Shown: one piece after another, positions 9,981-19,979 of the stretch
Position numbering within the stretch: the stretch's first letter is position 1
Layout of the letters: every line of letters starts with the position of its first letter
Origin: Dyella nitratireducens
GTDB lineage: Bacteria; Pseudomonadota; Gammaproteobacteria; Xanthomonadales; Rhodanobacteraceae
Direction of reading: 5' to 3'
Assembly: GCF_014642835.1 (NCBI RefSeq)
Contig: NZ_BMJA01000001.1
Coordinates: forward strand, 1,351,102 to 1,415,101
DNA length: 64,000 nucleotides
Position numbers and translations under genes: made by a program
The notes under the pieces: model-generated
What the model was told of the DNA's origin: nothing
Seen by the model: the letters and a program-made list of their open reading frames with translations, nothing else
Databases searched by the model: none

Positions 9981-10799
9981 ATGGCCGATCACCCTGTTCT
10001 GATCCACTATCACATCTTCAAGAATGCCGGCAGCAGTGTGGATTCAAGCCTGCGGCACTCTTTTGGCGATCGCTGGGGCAGTTTCGAAGGATCTCACGCA
10101 CATGCCATACAATCCAGCTCACAACTAGACCAATTCATCGCTAGCAATCCTCATCTGTCAGCGATTTCAAGTCATCTGGCACGCCCTCCAGCTCCCGCTG
10201 GATGTTTGCCTATTGTCTTCGTCAGACATCCTTTGCTACGCGCCTATTCGGTCTATAACTTCACGCGTGCGGATTCCTCCCAGCCTTATTCCGATGTCGC
10301 GCAAGATCTCAGCTTTCCTGACTACATTGCCTGGGCCTTGAGGAAAAAAACCGGAAGCATCGTTATTCGTGACTACCAGGTGGTGCATCTGTCTGACGCC
10401 TCCTGGCGCGGCAATCACATTCTCGATGCTAGAGCGGAACGTTCGGATTTGGAGCAGGCATGCCAGTTACTGACCGACTGGGGGGTAGTGGGTGTCGTGG
10501 AACAGTTTGATCTTTCTGCACAAGTATTCCAGAGCATTTATGGACCACAGCTACCCGATCTGGTTTTCCAGCCGCGCTGGGAAAATGCAACGATCAGAGC
10601 TCCATTCTCTCCAGAAGAACAGCTGGTCCAGCTCAGGCATACCCTCGGGGAGACCCTCTATGCAGACTTCATGGAGGCCAACAAATTTGACCTTGCCCTG
10701 CACGTCCATGCCCAGTCCGTACTTGCCGATGCCGCGCAGCGCACGGGGCTGATGCCTGAAGCGGGAGGCAACGTCATTTGTTTCCAGGTCGGAAGCTGA
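9981..10799 (+). CDS. Sulfotransferase-like protein
   Basis: The 272-residue product starting at the ATG at 9981 (MADHPVLIHYHIFKNAGSS) has two PAPS-binding signatures. HIFKNAGSSVDSSL near the N-terminus resembles the 5'-phosphosulfate loop, and IVFVRHPLLRAYSVYNF resembles the 3'-phosphate loop (R..S spacing). This is the layout of the broad sulfotransferase family found in polysaccharide loci. A longer frame from 9870 lacks homology-like content, so I used the internal ATG. It lies between metB and rmlB on the plus strand and may modify the surface glycan or another envelope molecule. Substrate and activity are inferred only. A hairpin follows the stop. Confidence 0.65.
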   Translation: MADHPVLIHYHIFKNAGSSVDSSLRHSFGDRWGSFEGSHAHAIQSSSQLDQFIASNPHLSAISSHLARPPAPAGCLPIVFVRHPLLRAYSVYNFTRADSSQPYSDVAQDLSFPDYIAWALRKKTGSIVIRDYQVVHLSDASWRGNHILDARAERSDLEQACQLLTDWGVVGVVEQFDLSAQVFQSIYGPQLPDLVFQPRWENATIRAPFSPEEQLVQLRHTLGETLYADFMEANKFDLALHVHAQSVLADAAQRTGLMPEAGGNVICFQVGS

Positions 10800-10801
10800 G
10801 G

Positions 10802-10829
10802 ATCTTGCCACCTGTATGGGTGGCAAGAT
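10802..10829 (+). terminator. Hairpin after the sulfotransferase-like gene
   Basis: An 11-bp perfect stem (ATCTTGCCACC with GGTGGCAAGAT) and a six-base loop begin three bases after the stop codon. There is no T-run after it, so it may be a weak terminator or a stabilising 3' stem before rmlB. Confidence 0.5.
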
Positions 10830-10912
10830 ATGCAACATTCCTGCATTTGCCCTAGCGATGCTGCACCTTATGCGTCCTATGACAGAATATTAGGCCATCC
10901 TGGGAGCTACGC

Positions 10913-11962
10913 ATGAAAACTTTGCTTGTCACCGGCGGCGCCGGCTTCATCGGCGCCAACTTTGTATTGCAAGCCGTCGCTGACGGTATGCGCGTCCTCA
11001 ACCTGGATAAACTCACTTACGCTGGTAATCTAGACACTCTCGCTTCGCTGAGAGATAGCGACCGGCACATCTTTGTGCAAGGAGACATCGGTGATCGAAG
11101 CCTGATCGATCAGCTGCTCACCGAATACAGGCCCAAGGCAATCGTGAATTTCGCCGCCGAATCCCATGTCGACCGCTCCATCGACGGACCAGCAGCTTTT
11201 ATCCACACCAATGTCGTGGGTACGCTAGGTCTGCTTGAGTCGTCGCGTGATTATTGGCGCTCCCTAGACGGCATGGAGCGGGGGCAATTTCGTTTTCTTC
11301 ACGTATCTACCGACGAAGTCTACGGCTCGCTCGGTACCGACGGAAAATTTTCCGAAACGACGCCGTACGCACCAAACTCACCATATTCCGCATCCAAAGC
11401 CTCATCAGATCATCTGGTGCGCGCGTTCCATCATACGTATGGACTTCCTACGCTCACAACCAACTGCTCAAACAATTACGGGCCATTCCAGTTCCCTGAA
11501 AAACTGATCCCCTTAGTTATCCAAAAGGCCATGTCCGGGGAACAGTTGCCGGTATACGGCGATGGCATGAACATCCGCGACTGGTTGTTCGTTGGCGATC
11601 ATTGCTCGGCCATTCGCCATGTGCTGGATGGAGGTCGACTAGGCGAAACGTACAACGTCGGCGGAAATGCCGAGCGCACCAACATAACAGTCGTAAAAGC
11701 CATCTGCTCCCTGCTCGATGCCAAGCGACCGCTGCACGATGGCCGCAAGCATGAATCGCTCATCACTTATGTAAAGGATCGTCCGGGCCATGATCGCCGT
11801 TATGCGATCGACTCGAGCAAGCTGCAGCACGAGCTCGGCTGGCAGCCTTTGCACAGCTTTGAAAGCGGCATCGAGGCAACTGTTGACTGGTACCTTGCCA
11901 ATCAGCCTTGGGTACAGCGCGTGCTCGATGGCAGCTATCGCATGGAGCGGCTGGGCGTATGA
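10913..11962 (+). CDS. rmlB: dTDP-glucose 4,6-dehydratase
   Basis: This 349-residue short-chain dehydrogenase has [11 protein letters not shown] (NAD-binding), [12 protein letters not shown], the catalytic STDEVYG and [10 protein letters not shown] (Tyr-x3-Lys), and [15 protein letters not shown], all typical of RmlB. It converts dTDP-glucose to dTDP-4-keto-6-deoxyglucose, the second step to dTDP-L-rhamnose. A GGGAG motif precedes the ATG at 10913. It heads the rmlB-rmlA-rmlC-rmlD-manC operon, in which successive rml genes overlap as ATGA. The rhamnose donor is probably used by the O-antigen glycosyltransferases. Confidence 0.97.
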   Translation: MKTLLVTGGAGFIGANFVLQAVADGMRVLNLDKLTYAGNLDTLASLRDSDRHIFVQGDIGDRSLIDQLLTEYRPKAIVNFAAESHVDRSIDGPAAFIHTNVVGTLGLLESSRDYWRSLDGMERGQFRFLHVSTDEVYGSLGTDGKFSETTPYAPNSPYSASKASSDHLVRAFHHTYGLPTLTTNCSNNYGPFQFPEKLIPLVIQKAMSGEQLPVYGDGMNIRDWLFVGDHCSAIRHVLDGGRLGETYNVGGNAERTNITVVKAICSLLDAKRPLHDGRKHESLITYVKDRPGHDRRYAIDSSKLQHELGWQPLHSFESGIEATVDWYLANQPWVQRVLDGSYRMERLGV

Positions 11963-12846
11963 GTACACGCAAGGGCATTATTTTAGCCGGCGGCTCAGGG
12001 ACGCGCCTTTATCCAATCACGCAGGCGGTCAGTAAGCAGTTGTTGCCGGTGTACGATAAACCGATGATCTTCTATCCGCTGGCCACCCTGATGCTGGCGG
12101 GCATTCGCGAGATCCTGGTGATCAACACACCACACGAGCAGGCACTGTTTCAGCGCTTGCTAGGTGATGGCTCGCAATGGGGCATCGACATCCACTATGC
12201 GGTGCAGCCCTCACCGGATGGCTTGGCGCAAGCATTCCTCATCGGCAAGAAATTCATTGGTGGCGATCCGAGCTGCCTTATTCTGGGTGACAACATCTTC
12301 TACGGCGTAGGTTTGACGGAGCGCCTCAAGCGTGCGGATTCACGACGCGACGGCGCGACGGTATTCGGCTATTGGGTCCGCGATCCGGAACGCTATGGTG
12401 TGGCCGAGTTCGACGCCAGCGGCCACGTCATTGGATTGGAAGAGAAGCCCGCGAAGCCAAAGTCACAATATGCCGTAACGGGCCTTTACTTCTACGATGC
12501 ACGTGTATGCGATTATGCGGCGGAGCTAAAGCCCTCCCCGCGTGGCGAGCTGGAAATCACCGATCTCAATCGCCGCTACCTGGAAGACAACTCGCTGCAT
12601 CTGGAACAACTTGGCCGCGGCTACGCCTGGCTGGACACTGGTACTCACGAGTCGTTGATGGAAGCCGGCAACTACATCGAGACGATCGAAAATCGTCAGG
12701 GCTTGAAAGTGTGTTGTCCTGAAGAGGTGGCGTACAACAACGGCTGGATCGATGCCGAGCAGGTCAGGCGGCTTGCGGGGCCGCTCATCAAGACAGGCTA
12801 CGGCCAATACCTCATCCATCTCGTTGAACAGGGGCTCGTCAAATGA
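11959..12846 (+). CDS. rmlA: Glucose-1-phosphate thymidylyltransferase
   Basis: The 295-residue protein starts at the ATG at 11959, which overlaps the rmlB stop (ATGA). It carries [20 protein letters not shown] (nucleotide-binding), [37 protein letters not shown] and [13 protein letters not shown], all diagnostic of RmlA. It makes dTDP-glucose from dTTP and glucose 1-phosphate and is usually feedback-inhibited by dTDP-rhamnose. The operon order B-A-C-D differs from the rmlBDAC order of some relatives. Confidence 0.97.
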   Translation: MSTRKGIILAGGSGTRLYPITQAVSKQLLPVYDKPMIFYPLATLMLAGIREILVINTPHEQALFQRLLGDGSQWGIDIHYAVQPSPDGLAQAFLIGKKFIGGDPSCLILGDNIFYGVGLTERLKRADSRRDGATVFGYWVRDPERYGVAEFDASGHVIGLEEKPAKPKSQYAVTGLYFYDARVCDYAAELKPSPRGELEITDLNRRYLEDNSLHLEQLGRGYAWLDTGTHESLMEAGNYIETIENRQGLKVCCPEEVAYNNGWIDAEQVRRLAGPLIKTGYGQYLIHLVEQGLVK

Positions 12847-13400
12847 AGGTCGTCCAGACCTCCCTGCCTGGTGCCATCGTTGTTGAACCCCAAGTTTTTG
12901 GCGACGCACGTGGCTTCTTCTACGAAAGCTACAACCAGGTCAAATATCACGCTGTCGGCATCACTTCCGCTTTCGTGCAAAGCAATGTTTCGCGCTCCAG
13001 CAAAGGCGTGCTGCGCGGCTTGCACTACCAGTGGCCCAATCCACAAGGCAAGCTCGTCAGTGTGCTGGAAGGCGAGGTATACGACGTGGCGGTAGACATC
13101 CGCCGCGGCTCACCCACGTTCGGGCACTGGGCTGGGGTGATCCTCAGCGCCGAAAACCATCGCCATTTCTGGATTCCTGAAGGCTTTGCGCACGGCTTCT
13201 GTGTGTTGTCCGAGCACGCCACGTTTACGTATCAGTGCACGGCACTGTATGACGCGAAGGCCGATGCCAGTGTTCGCTGGGACGATGCAGCCCTTGGCAT
13301 CGATTGGCCCATCAGAGCGCCTCAGCTTTCCGAGAAGGACCTCAAGGCTTCGCTGCTGGCCGACATTCCCACGGAACGCTTGCCCGTATTCGCCGAATGA
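12843..13400 (+). CDS. rmlC: dTDP-4-dehydrorhamnose 3,5-epimerase
   Basis: This 185-residue cupin has the usual RmlC length. Typical segments are [37 protein letters not shown] (the catalytic His in GLHYQ), [18 protein letters not shown], and [15 protein letters not shown]. It epimerises C3 and C5 of the 4-keto sugar. Its ATG overlaps the rmlA stop, and its stop overlaps the rmlD start, indicating translational coupling. Confidence 0.97.
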   Translation: MKVVQTSLPGAIVVEPQVFGDARGFFYESYNQVKYHAVGITSAFVQSNVSRSSKGVLRGLHYQWPNPQGKLVSVLEGEVYDVAVDIRRGSPTFGHWAGVILSAENHRHFWIPEGFAHGFCVLSEHATFTYQCTALYDAKADASVRWDDAALGIDWPIRAPQLSEKDLKASLLADIPTERLPVFAE

Positions 13401-14335
13401 ACAACATCCTGCTGCTTGGTGCCAACGGCCAGCTCGGCCGTAGCTTTCTCGAACACCAAGAACTTTCGACATTTGGCCACATCGTTGCAGCCAGCCGTGA
13501 TGGCGCGCGCTTCGACGGCGGCTCGGCCGAAGTGGCTGATCTTTCCTCACCCGCCACGCTGTCGACTCTGCTGGATAAAGTGCAGCCCGCCATCATCATC
13601 AATGCGGCAGCCTACACAGCGGTCGATCGCGCCGAGCAGGAAGAGTCCCTGGCCACCACGGTAAACGGTGAGGCCGTGGCCGTTATCGCCCGCTGGGCTG
13701 CCGCTCACCATGCCATGGTCGTGCATTACTCAACCGACTACGTTTTCGATGGGCAAGCTTCCATGCCCTATCCGGTCGACGCAGCCACCGCACCACTCGG
13801 TGCCTACGGCCGCAGCAAGTTGGCCGGCGAGCAAGCCCTACAAGCCAGCGGTGCCGCATACCTCCTGCTGCGCACTGCTTGGGTATATGCGCCGCACGGC
13901 CACAATTTTCTGCGCACGATGTTGCGATTGGGTGCTGACCGCGCGGAGCTGCGCGTGGTGGCGGACCAGTATGGCGCACCCACAAGTACGGACACCATCG
14001 TCAACGCGACGCTCGCCGCCTTGACCACTTGGCAAAATGCCGATGCCACACAGCGTGGCGCCATGCAGGGCATCTATCACCTTGTTGCAAGTGGCCACAC
14101 CAGCTGGCATGGCTTCGCCAGCGCCATCTTCGAAAAAGCTCATGCCCGCGGGCTGATCCCGCAGCTCCCCCGTGTGCTGCCGATCGCCACGGCCGAATAT
14201 CCCACACCGGCCAAGCGCCCCGCCTGGTCCGTGCTAGATAACAAGAGCTTCCAGCAACGCTTCGGCTATGCTCTGGCCGATTGGCAGGAAGGCCTGGACC
14301 AAGTCATCGACACTCTCGCAAAGCAGGCTCGATAA
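13397..14335 (+). CDS. rmlD: dTDP-4-dehydrorhamnose reductase
   Basis: The 312-residue protein starts at the ATG at 13397 ([16 protein letters not shown]), overlapping the rmlC stop. It has an N-terminal dinucleotide-binding loop, NAAAYTAVDRAEQEE, STDYVFDGQ and YGRSKLAGE (Tyr-x3-Lys), all typical of RmlD. It performs the final NAD(P)H reduction to dTDP-L-rhamnose. A longer upstream frame exists but lies inside rmlC. manC begins three bases after its stop. Confidence 0.96.
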   Translation: MNNILLLGANGQLGRSFLEHQELSTFGHIVAASRDGARFDGGSAEVADLSSPATLSTLLDKVQPAIIINAAAYTAVDRAEQEESLATTVNGEAVAVIARWAAAHHAMVVHYSTDYVFDGQASMPYPVDAATAPLGAYGRSKLAGEQALQASGAAYLLLRTAWVYAPHGHNFLRTMLRLGADRAELRVVADQYGAPTSTDTIVNATLAALTTWQNADATQRGAMQGIYHLVASGHTSWHGFASAIFEKAHARGLIPQLPRVLPIATAEYPTPAKRPAWSVLDNKSFQQRFGYALADWQEGLDQVIDTLAKQAR

Positions 14336-14338
14336 AAC

Positions 14339-15751
14339 ATGCTGATCCCCTTGATCCTCAGTGGCGGCAGTGGCACGCGCCTGTGGCCGGTGTCGCGCCG
14401 GAATCTTCCCAAACAATTTCTTTCCCTGAGCGGCAACGGCACTCTGTTTCAGCAGACGGTCGCCCGCACGAGGAAACTGCCCGACGTTACCGCTCCCGTC
14501 ATCGTCGCCAGCGAAGACCATCGCTTTCTTGCGGCTGACCAACTGCTGGAAGTCGGTATCAAAGACGCCACCATTCTGCTGGAACCGGCTGCTCGCAACA
14601 CCGCCCCGGCCATCGCCCTGGGCGCCCTGAAAGCCGTGGAACGCGATCCGCAGGCGCTCCTGCTGGTGCTGCCCGCCGACCACCTGATCGGCGATACGGA
14701 AAGCTTCGTTGCCGCAGTACAACAAGCCCTGCCCGCAGCTGGCGATGGTTGGCTGGTGACCTTCGGCATTCGTCCGGATCGTCCTGAAACCGGCTTTGGT
14801 TACATCCGCCGGGCGGAGCCGATCGGCAGCAGTGCGTTCCGCGTAGAGCGCTTCGTCGAGAAGCCTGACCTGGCCACGGCGGAAGGTTATGTGAAAGACG
14901 GTGGCTACGACTGGAACTCCGGCATGTTCCTATTCAAGGCAGCCCGCTACCTGGAAGAGCTGGGTCAGCACGCACCCGAAATGCTGGAGGCGGTGCGCAA
15001 GGCGTACGCCACTGGGCACGGCGACCTGGATTTCGTGCGGGTGGATGCTGATGCCTTTGCCAAGGTACCGGACAACTCCATCGATTACGCGGTCATGGAA
15101 AAGACTTCGCGCGCCGCGGTGGTACCGGTGAGTTGTGCGTGGAGCGATATCGGTTCGTGGTCGGCGCTGTGGCTGTCCGGCCAGCATGACGAGCAGGGCA
15201 ATCAGCGTGAAGGTGACACGCTGACGGTCGACACGCGCAATTCGCTGCTGCGTTCGCATGATCGCCACATGATTGCCACGGTCGGCGTGGACGATCTGAT
15301 CGTGGTGAGCACGCCGGATGCAACGCTGGTTGCGCATCGCAATGCGGCACAGGATGTGAAGAAGGTGGTCGACCAACTCAAGGCCTCGGGCCGCACCGAG
15401 CATTCGTTCCATCGCGTGGTCCATCGCCCTTGGGGCAGCTACGACTCGCTCGAAGCGGGCGGGCGCTTCCAGGTGAAGCGCATCGTGGTGAAACCCGGCG
15501 CCAGCTTGAGCTTGCAGAAGCATCACCATCGCGCCGAACACTGGATCGTGGTGTCCGGCACGGCCGAAGTTACCTGCGATGAGAAGGTATTCTTGCTGGC
15601 GGAAAACCAGAGCACCTACATCCCGCTCGGTAGCGTGCATCGCCTGCGCAATCCGGGCAAGGTGCCGCTGGAACTGATTGAAGTGCAGTCCGGCAGCTAC
15701 CTCGGCGAGGACGACATCGTGCGCTTTGACGACGTGTACGGGCGCGCCTGA
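14339..15751 (+). CDS. manC: Mannose-1-phosphate guanylyltransferase / mannose-6-phosphate isomerase
   Basis: This 470-residue bifunctional enzyme is also called xanB in Xanthomonas. The N-terminal nucleotidyltransferase has LSGGSGTRLWPVSR, LPKQFLSL, LLEPAARNTAPAIAL and FVEKPD. The C-terminal cupin has RPWGSYDSLEAG, VKRIVVKPGASLSLQKHHHR (metal-binding histidines) and AEHWIVVSGTAEVT. It supplies GDP-mannose, a precursor for O-antigen and for exopolysaccharide. It is the last gene of the rml operon and is followed by two strong hairpins. Confidence 0.95.
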   Translation: MLIPLILSGGSGTRLWPVSRRNLPKQFLSLSGNGTLFQQTVARTRKLPDVTAPVIVASEDHRFLAADQLLEVGIKDATILLEPAARNTAPAIALGALKAVERDPQALLLVLPADHLIGDTESFVAAVQQALPAAGDGWLVTFGIRPDRPETGFGYIRRAEPIGSSAFRVERFVEKPDLATAEGYVKDGGYDWNSGMFLFKAARYLEELGQHAPEMLEAVRKAYATGHGDLDFVRVDADAFAKVPDNSIDYAVMEKTSRAAVVPVSCAWSDIGSWSALWLSGQHDEQGNQREGDTLTVDTRNSLLRSHDRHMIATVGVDDLIVVSTPDATLVAHRNAAQDVKKVVDQLKASGRTEHSFHRVVHRPWGSYDSLEAGGRFQVKRIVVKPGASLSLQKHHHRAEHWIVVSGTAEVTCDEKVFLLAENQSTYIPLGSVHRLRNPGKVPLELIEVQSGSYLGEDDIVRFDDVYGRA

Positions 15752-15779
15752 TTTAGTTTTGTTGCTCCATAGATGTTTC

Positions 15780-15850
15780 GCCCCGGCAAAAAGCCGGGGC
15801 TTGGCGACGTAGGCATGCAAAGGCGCTGGGTCCCGGCTTCCGCCGGGACC
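15780..15850 (+). terminator. Two hairpins after manC
   Basis: The first stem is GCCCCGGC (15780-15787) with GCCGGGGC (15793-15800) and an A5 loop. The second is GGTCCCGGC (15829-15837) with GCCGGGACC (15842-15850) and a TTCC loop. Neither has a T-tract. The first probably ends the rml-manC operon; the second resembles REP-type palindromes. Confidence 0.55.
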
Positions 15851-15962
15851 ACGATTCAGCACAGTATCGACATCCCCGCGACTTGATCCTGCCGCCCAAG
15901 GCGGCTGCAATAGCCGTTGTGCCCGCCATCATGCAGGCCGCTATCGCCCAAGGATCCCCCAG

Positions 15963-17120
15963 ATGTCTCGTCTGCCAAGCCATTTCCGCCTGCGTCGCAC
16001 GCTGACGCGCACTCACCTTTTCCTTATCGCGCTACTCGCCACACTGTGTGCTTCGGCAAGCTGCCTTGCCGCCCCATCCGCCACCCTTCCGCCCATCCGG
16101 CACGTCTTCATCATCATGTTGGAGAACGAGTCCTACCCGGTCACGTTCGGTCCGCAGTCGATCGCGCCCTACCTTGCGCGCGAGCTGCCCAAGCAAGGCG
16201 CGCTGCTGCCTAACTACTACGGCATCGGCCATTACAGCCTGGACAACTACATCGCGATGATCAGCGGCCAGGCGCCCAATCCAGATACGCAAGCCGATTG
16301 CAACATCTATAGCGAATTCGTGCCCACGGCCAAAAAGCCGGATGAAAACGGGCAACTGCCCGGTACCGGTTGTGTGTATCCCAAGCGCGTAACCACCCTC
16401 GCCAACCAGCTCACCCAAGCAGGCTTTACCTGGAAGGCCTACATGGAAGACATGGGCAAGGATCCCGGGCGCGAATCTGCGACCTGTGCGCACCCGTCCA
16501 TCGGTACCACGGACGTCACCGAACATGCGACACCGCAAGACCAGTACGCCACCAAGCACAACCCTTTCATGTACTTCCACACGATCATCGATGACAAGAA
16601 GTACTGCGACACTCGCGTGGTGAATCTCGATCATCTCGCCGGCGATCTTGCCAAGCTCGACAGCACACCCAACTTCATCTACATCACGCCCAACCTCTGC
16701 CATGACGGCCACGATGCACCTTGCAAGAACGGTGAACCCGGCGGACTGATTTCCGCCGACGCGTTCCTGCGCACCTGGGTGCCACGCATCGTCGACTCGC
16801 CGGCATTCAAGAAGGATGGCCTGCTGATCATCACCTTCGACGAAGGCAACGATGGCAAAGCTTGCTGCAACGAAAAGCCGCTGCCCGGCGGCCCGCAGCC
16901 GGGTGGCAAGATCGGTCCTGGTGGTGGCCAGATCGGCGCCGTGCTGCTATCGCCCTACATCGCACCTGGCACGCAATCCGAGACGGAATACAACCACTAC
17001 AGTTTGCTGCGTACGCTGGAAGATATCTTCCGCCTGTCGCATCTTGGTTATGCGCAGGACAACGGGCTGCACACATTCGGCAGTGATGTATTCACTGCAC
17101 ATCCGGCATCAGGTAACTAA
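15963..17120 (+). CDS. Secreted phosphoesterase / acid phosphatase family protein
   Basis: This 385-residue protein has a signal peptide (basic start, hydrophobic LFLIALLATLCASASCLA, cleavage near Ala-Ala). The mature part begins RHVFIIMLENESYPVTFG, the metal-binding start of the phosphoesterase family that includes phospholipase C and AcpA-type acid phosphatases. GHYSLDNYIAMISGQAP carries the presumed nucleophile Ser region, and LLIITFDEGNDG and HYSLLRTLEDIF complete the metal and core motifs. Several cysteines suggest disulfides in the periplasm or outside. The substrate cannot be told from sequence. It stands alone on the plus strand, convergent with the S53 protease gene, and a terminator lies between them. 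Confidence 0.82.
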   Translation: MSRLPSHFRLRRTLTRTHLFLIALLATLCASASCLAAPSATLPPIRHVFIIMLENESYPVTFGPQSIAPYLARELPKQGALLPNYYGIGHYSLDNYIAMISGQAPNPDTQADCNIYSEFVPTAKKPDENGQLPGTGCVYPKRVTTLANQLTQAGFTWKAYMEDMGKDPGRESATCAHPSIGTTDVTEHATPQDQYATKHNPFMYFHTIIDDKKYCDTRVVNLDHLAGDLAKLDSTPNFIYITPNLCHDGHDAPCKNGEPGGLISADAFLRTWVPRIVDSPAFKKDGLLIITFDEGNDGKACCNEKPLPGGPQPGGKIGPGGGQIGAVLLSPYIAPGTQSETEYNHYSLLRTLEDIFRLSHLGYAQDNGLHTFGSDVFTAHPASGN

Positions 17121-17122
17121 GT

Positions 17123-17160
17123 AAAAAAAGAACGCCCCCTTGGAACCTCAAGGGGGCGTC
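17123..17160 (-). terminator. Rho-independent terminator of the S53 protease gene
   Basis: The 10-bp stem ACGCCCCCTT/AAGGGGGCGT (17132-17141 and 17150-17159) is followed, on the minus strand, by a T-rich tract (the complement of A7 at 17123-17129). It lies between two convergent genes and is best oriented for the minus-strand protease. Confidence 0.85.
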
Positions 17161-17184
17161 TTCCATCAATCGTATAAGACGGCT

Positions 17185-19332
17185 TTACCAGCCCGACGCA
17201 TACACCAGGTTGTAAGCATTCACCGAGCCAATACCGGTGGCGAAATCCCAACCTGTACCCGTGCCATAAGCCGGGGCATACGACGAGGTAGAGGTAGACA
17301 GCACGCCATACGTGCCAGACGGCTTGTAGCAATTGTGCGTACCCGTGCAGTTCACGCTCATGTCGCCTTGCGTGATGTCGTAGAAGACACACGAACTACC
17401 CACGGTATTGCCGTTGCTGGAATTGCAGGTGGCGCTGCCCGAGGTGCCGTACTCCGTGCTGGCCAGCGAGTAGTACACCGGGTTCGGATTGCCGGCACCG
17501 CTGCTGAGGTTGTTGTGCTCGTTCACCAACGCCTGGATACCCGCCATGATCGGTGCCGCAAACGACGTACCACCGGCACCAGCCCAACCACTCGGCGCAC
17601 CCGTGCAAGCGACACCCTGACCCGCGGTGTTGCTGTAGCAATACACGTAGTAGTGGCCCCACACACCGTTGGCTGCGAACAGCGACACGTCCGGGATATC
17701 CCGCACGCCATCGGCCGGGTTGCCCACGATCGACTGCCACGAAGGCTTCGCCGTACCCTTGCAGGTGCCGCTAACCACGCCCGAAGTGCTGGGGCTGCCG
17801 CTGGCGCATCCACTGGGGCCACCGCTGCCGGAGGCTGTGGTGAGGTAATACTCCTTGCCCGTCGTGCTGTTGCAGAAGCCGGTCTTGCCATACGGCGTGC
17901 TATAACCGGCCGCCTTGCTGAGTAGTGCACCGGCACAGGAGTCATTCCACGGAATTTCCGGAATGTATGACTTGGCCGAACCGTAGGTCGACGTATTGGT
18001 GGAGTTCCAATATGTGCTGTTGGTACCCGCATAGGTATCACCGAAATCGGTACCACCCACCGCGACGTTATAGGGCGTGGAAGCGAAACCACTCACGCCG
18101 ATGCCATGCGTGGCGTTGCTGAGATCCGCGTCGCAGCTCGCCGCACCTTCGTCACCGGAAGAGACGAACACCGACACACCTTCCGACGCCGCCTGCTGAT
18201 ACGTGGAGATGTACGCCGCATTCGCCGTTGCACCGTTTTCAGCCTCGCATTCACCGTAGCTGATGCTCATGATCTTCGGCACCGACGTGCCATTGATCAG
18301 GTTCTGCACGGCGATCAGTCCGCCGAAGGTGGTGGAGGTATCTGCACACGACGCCAGTTCCAGCGCGGCGTAAGGCGCTGCAGCACCCGCATATTCAACG
18401 TCCAGCTCAGCCTCACCGTCATTGCCGGTCACATCACCCGGATTGGTGCAACTGCTCGGATGCACCTGAGTAAAATTGGCTGTGGGTAGACCAAACGTAG
18501 AGCGGAACGTAGTGATGTCGCTGGCCGAATACACATTGGTGTCTTCAACCAGCACGATGGTCTGACCCGTGCCGTTCACCCCTGCGTTGAACAACGGATT
18601 GAGGTTGTAAATAGTCGCCAGATCCGCCGGCGTCGCCGCTTGATACGTGCTGCTGCCGCTGGTGAACGTGTAGTCCACGTGTTGCTTGTAGTTGCGGTGC
18701 GGACGGAAGTCGTTCAGCGACACCACACCCTTCACCACGCCGGCAAACGCGCGCGGAATCTGCGGGTTGCTCATGTTGGCGATATGGTTTTCGCCATTTA
18801 CGTTGAGATGGTGAACTTCGGTGGCGAACGCATTGCGCACTTGCGCGGCCGTGCCCGAGAAGTCGATGGTCATGCCGCTTTCGTACACGCGGTTGACCGT
18901 GAAACCCTGTGACTTCAACCAGCTCGTGACCGCATCGATATCCATCTGCGATGGACCATAGTCCTGGCCGAACTCGGCCGCCGTCAGCCAATGGTGATAG
19001 TTGGGCGAACCCTTGGTGGTCTGTTCCTGCATGAAAGCTTCCAGCGCCGCCTCCCGATCGGCGGGACGCTGCAGTTGCAGGAGCATGTGATCCAGCTTAG
19101 TGGAATCATCGACACGGCCGCGATCATTAGCCGCCGTGGCAAACGGATTGACGTTGCCTTCGACGGCGACGCGATCGTTGTTGCTCGGCGCCTGCGTAAT
19201 CTGCGGTTTGGACAACAGGCCGATGGTGGCGTGGCTGTTTGCGGAATAGGCCGAAGCAAGACTCATGGCCAACAGGGACAGCACAAACTTGGCAGCACGA
19301 TGGCCGCCTGGACGTACGGAACCAAATCTCAC
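17185..19332 (-). CDS. S53 family (sedolisin/kumamolisin-type) secreted protease
   Basis: I start this at GTG 19332, which has a GGGGAGA site just upstream and gives a good signal peptide (FVLSLLAMSLASAYS). The longer frame to 19440 has none. The 715-residue preproprotein has a pro-kumamolisin activation region at about 45-215 (HHWLTAAEFGQDYGPS, LNDFRPH). The catalytic domain follows: E307 and D311 in GEAELDVEYA, the oxyanion Asp region in the middle, and the Ser of GGTSFAAP at about residue 590. The C-terminal calcium site is YDITQGDMS with DFATGIGSV. These acid-active peptidases are exported and self-processed. Many cysteines are present. It is a single gene with its own terminator. Confidence 0.9.
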   Translation of the reverse strand: MRFGSVRPGGHRAAKFVLSLLAMSLASAYSANSHATIGLLSKPQITQAPSNNDRVAVEGNVNPFATAANDRGRVDDSTKLDHMLLQLQRPADREAALEAFMQEQTTKGSPNYHHWLTAAEFGQDYGPSQMDIDAVTSWLKSQGFTVNRVYESGMTIDFSGTAAQVRNAFATEVHHLNVNGENHIANMSNPQIPRAFAGVVKGVVSLNDFRPHRNYKQHVDYTFTSGSSTYQAATPADLATIYNLNPLFNAGVNGTGQTIVLVEDTNVYSASDITTFRSTFGLPTANFTQVHPSSCTNPGDVTGNDGEAELDVEYAGAAAPYAALELASCADTSTTFGGLIAVQNLINGTSVPKIMSISYGECEAENGATANAAYISTYQQAASEGVSVFVSSGDEGAASCDADLSNATHGIGVSGFASTPYNVAVGGTDFGDTYAGTNSTYWNSTNTSTYGSAKSYIPEIPWNDSCAGALLSKAAGYSTPYGKTGFCNSTTGKEYYLTTASGSGGPSGCASGSPSTSGVVSGTCKGTAKPSWQSIVGNPADGVRDIPDVSLFAANGVWGHYYVYCYSNTAGQGVACTGAPSGWAGAGGTSFAAPIMAGIQALVNEHNNLSSGAGNPNPVYYSLASTEYGTSGSATCNSSNGNTVGSSCVFYDITQGDMSVNCTGTHNCYKPSGTYGVLSTSTSSYAPAYGTGTGWDFATGIGSVNAYNLVYASGW

Positions 19333-19979
19333 GCGGAATCTCCCCAACAAGAAATAAGATTTGGTGCGAGGTGATGTTGCGATGCGTCCCGTACAGGCGG
19401 CGGCATGGCAAAGCCACGATGCACCCAACGAAAACCACAATCACGCGATGTCGCTCTTTATGTTTTCCTTTCGACTCCCCTCGATATCAGTGATGCACAT
19501 GCGCGCGACGTAATTTATGTCATCCGTCGCCGATTTCTCCTTTGGGCGGCATTTCTAGCATGACGATTCGATGTCGAATAGCTGACACTGACATGAAGTG
19601 CGTCACAAAATTTTGTAGGCGCAAAATATTCCGCGAGAGCACTTAAGCACGACGCACTTAGGCGATGGATGCATGGCATCTGCATTCGCCGAGCCTGCAT
19701 CGATCCAATTTCTGTAAGCCTCGCTTTCGCTCGCGCCTGCATCGAAGCAATGCTTTTGCCAGTGCGTTTTCTCCGTACATCCGCGCCACCCGATCGAATC
19801 GTTGTCTGCACAGGCCTTACTCGCATCGCAAATAAATAAGGCGCACAAGCACTGCATGAATGGCTGCGTTGCCGTGATGCCCATGTGAAGCATTGAAAGA
19901 CACGATATGCACGTGTTCATCACGCTTTTTACAGAAACTTAGCGTCGCGTCCGCTCAACGCTTACGCAAGGAGACCAAC
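19333..19979. other. Divergent intergenic region, protease / FadL-type porin
   Basis: This 647-base spacer is less G+C-rich than its flanks. It must contain promoters for both divergent genes. I see a 14-base dyad ATTCGATGTCGAAT at 19566-19579, which could be an operator, and several A+T-rich patches (19605-19630). No convincing gene or RNA is visible. Confidence 0.4.
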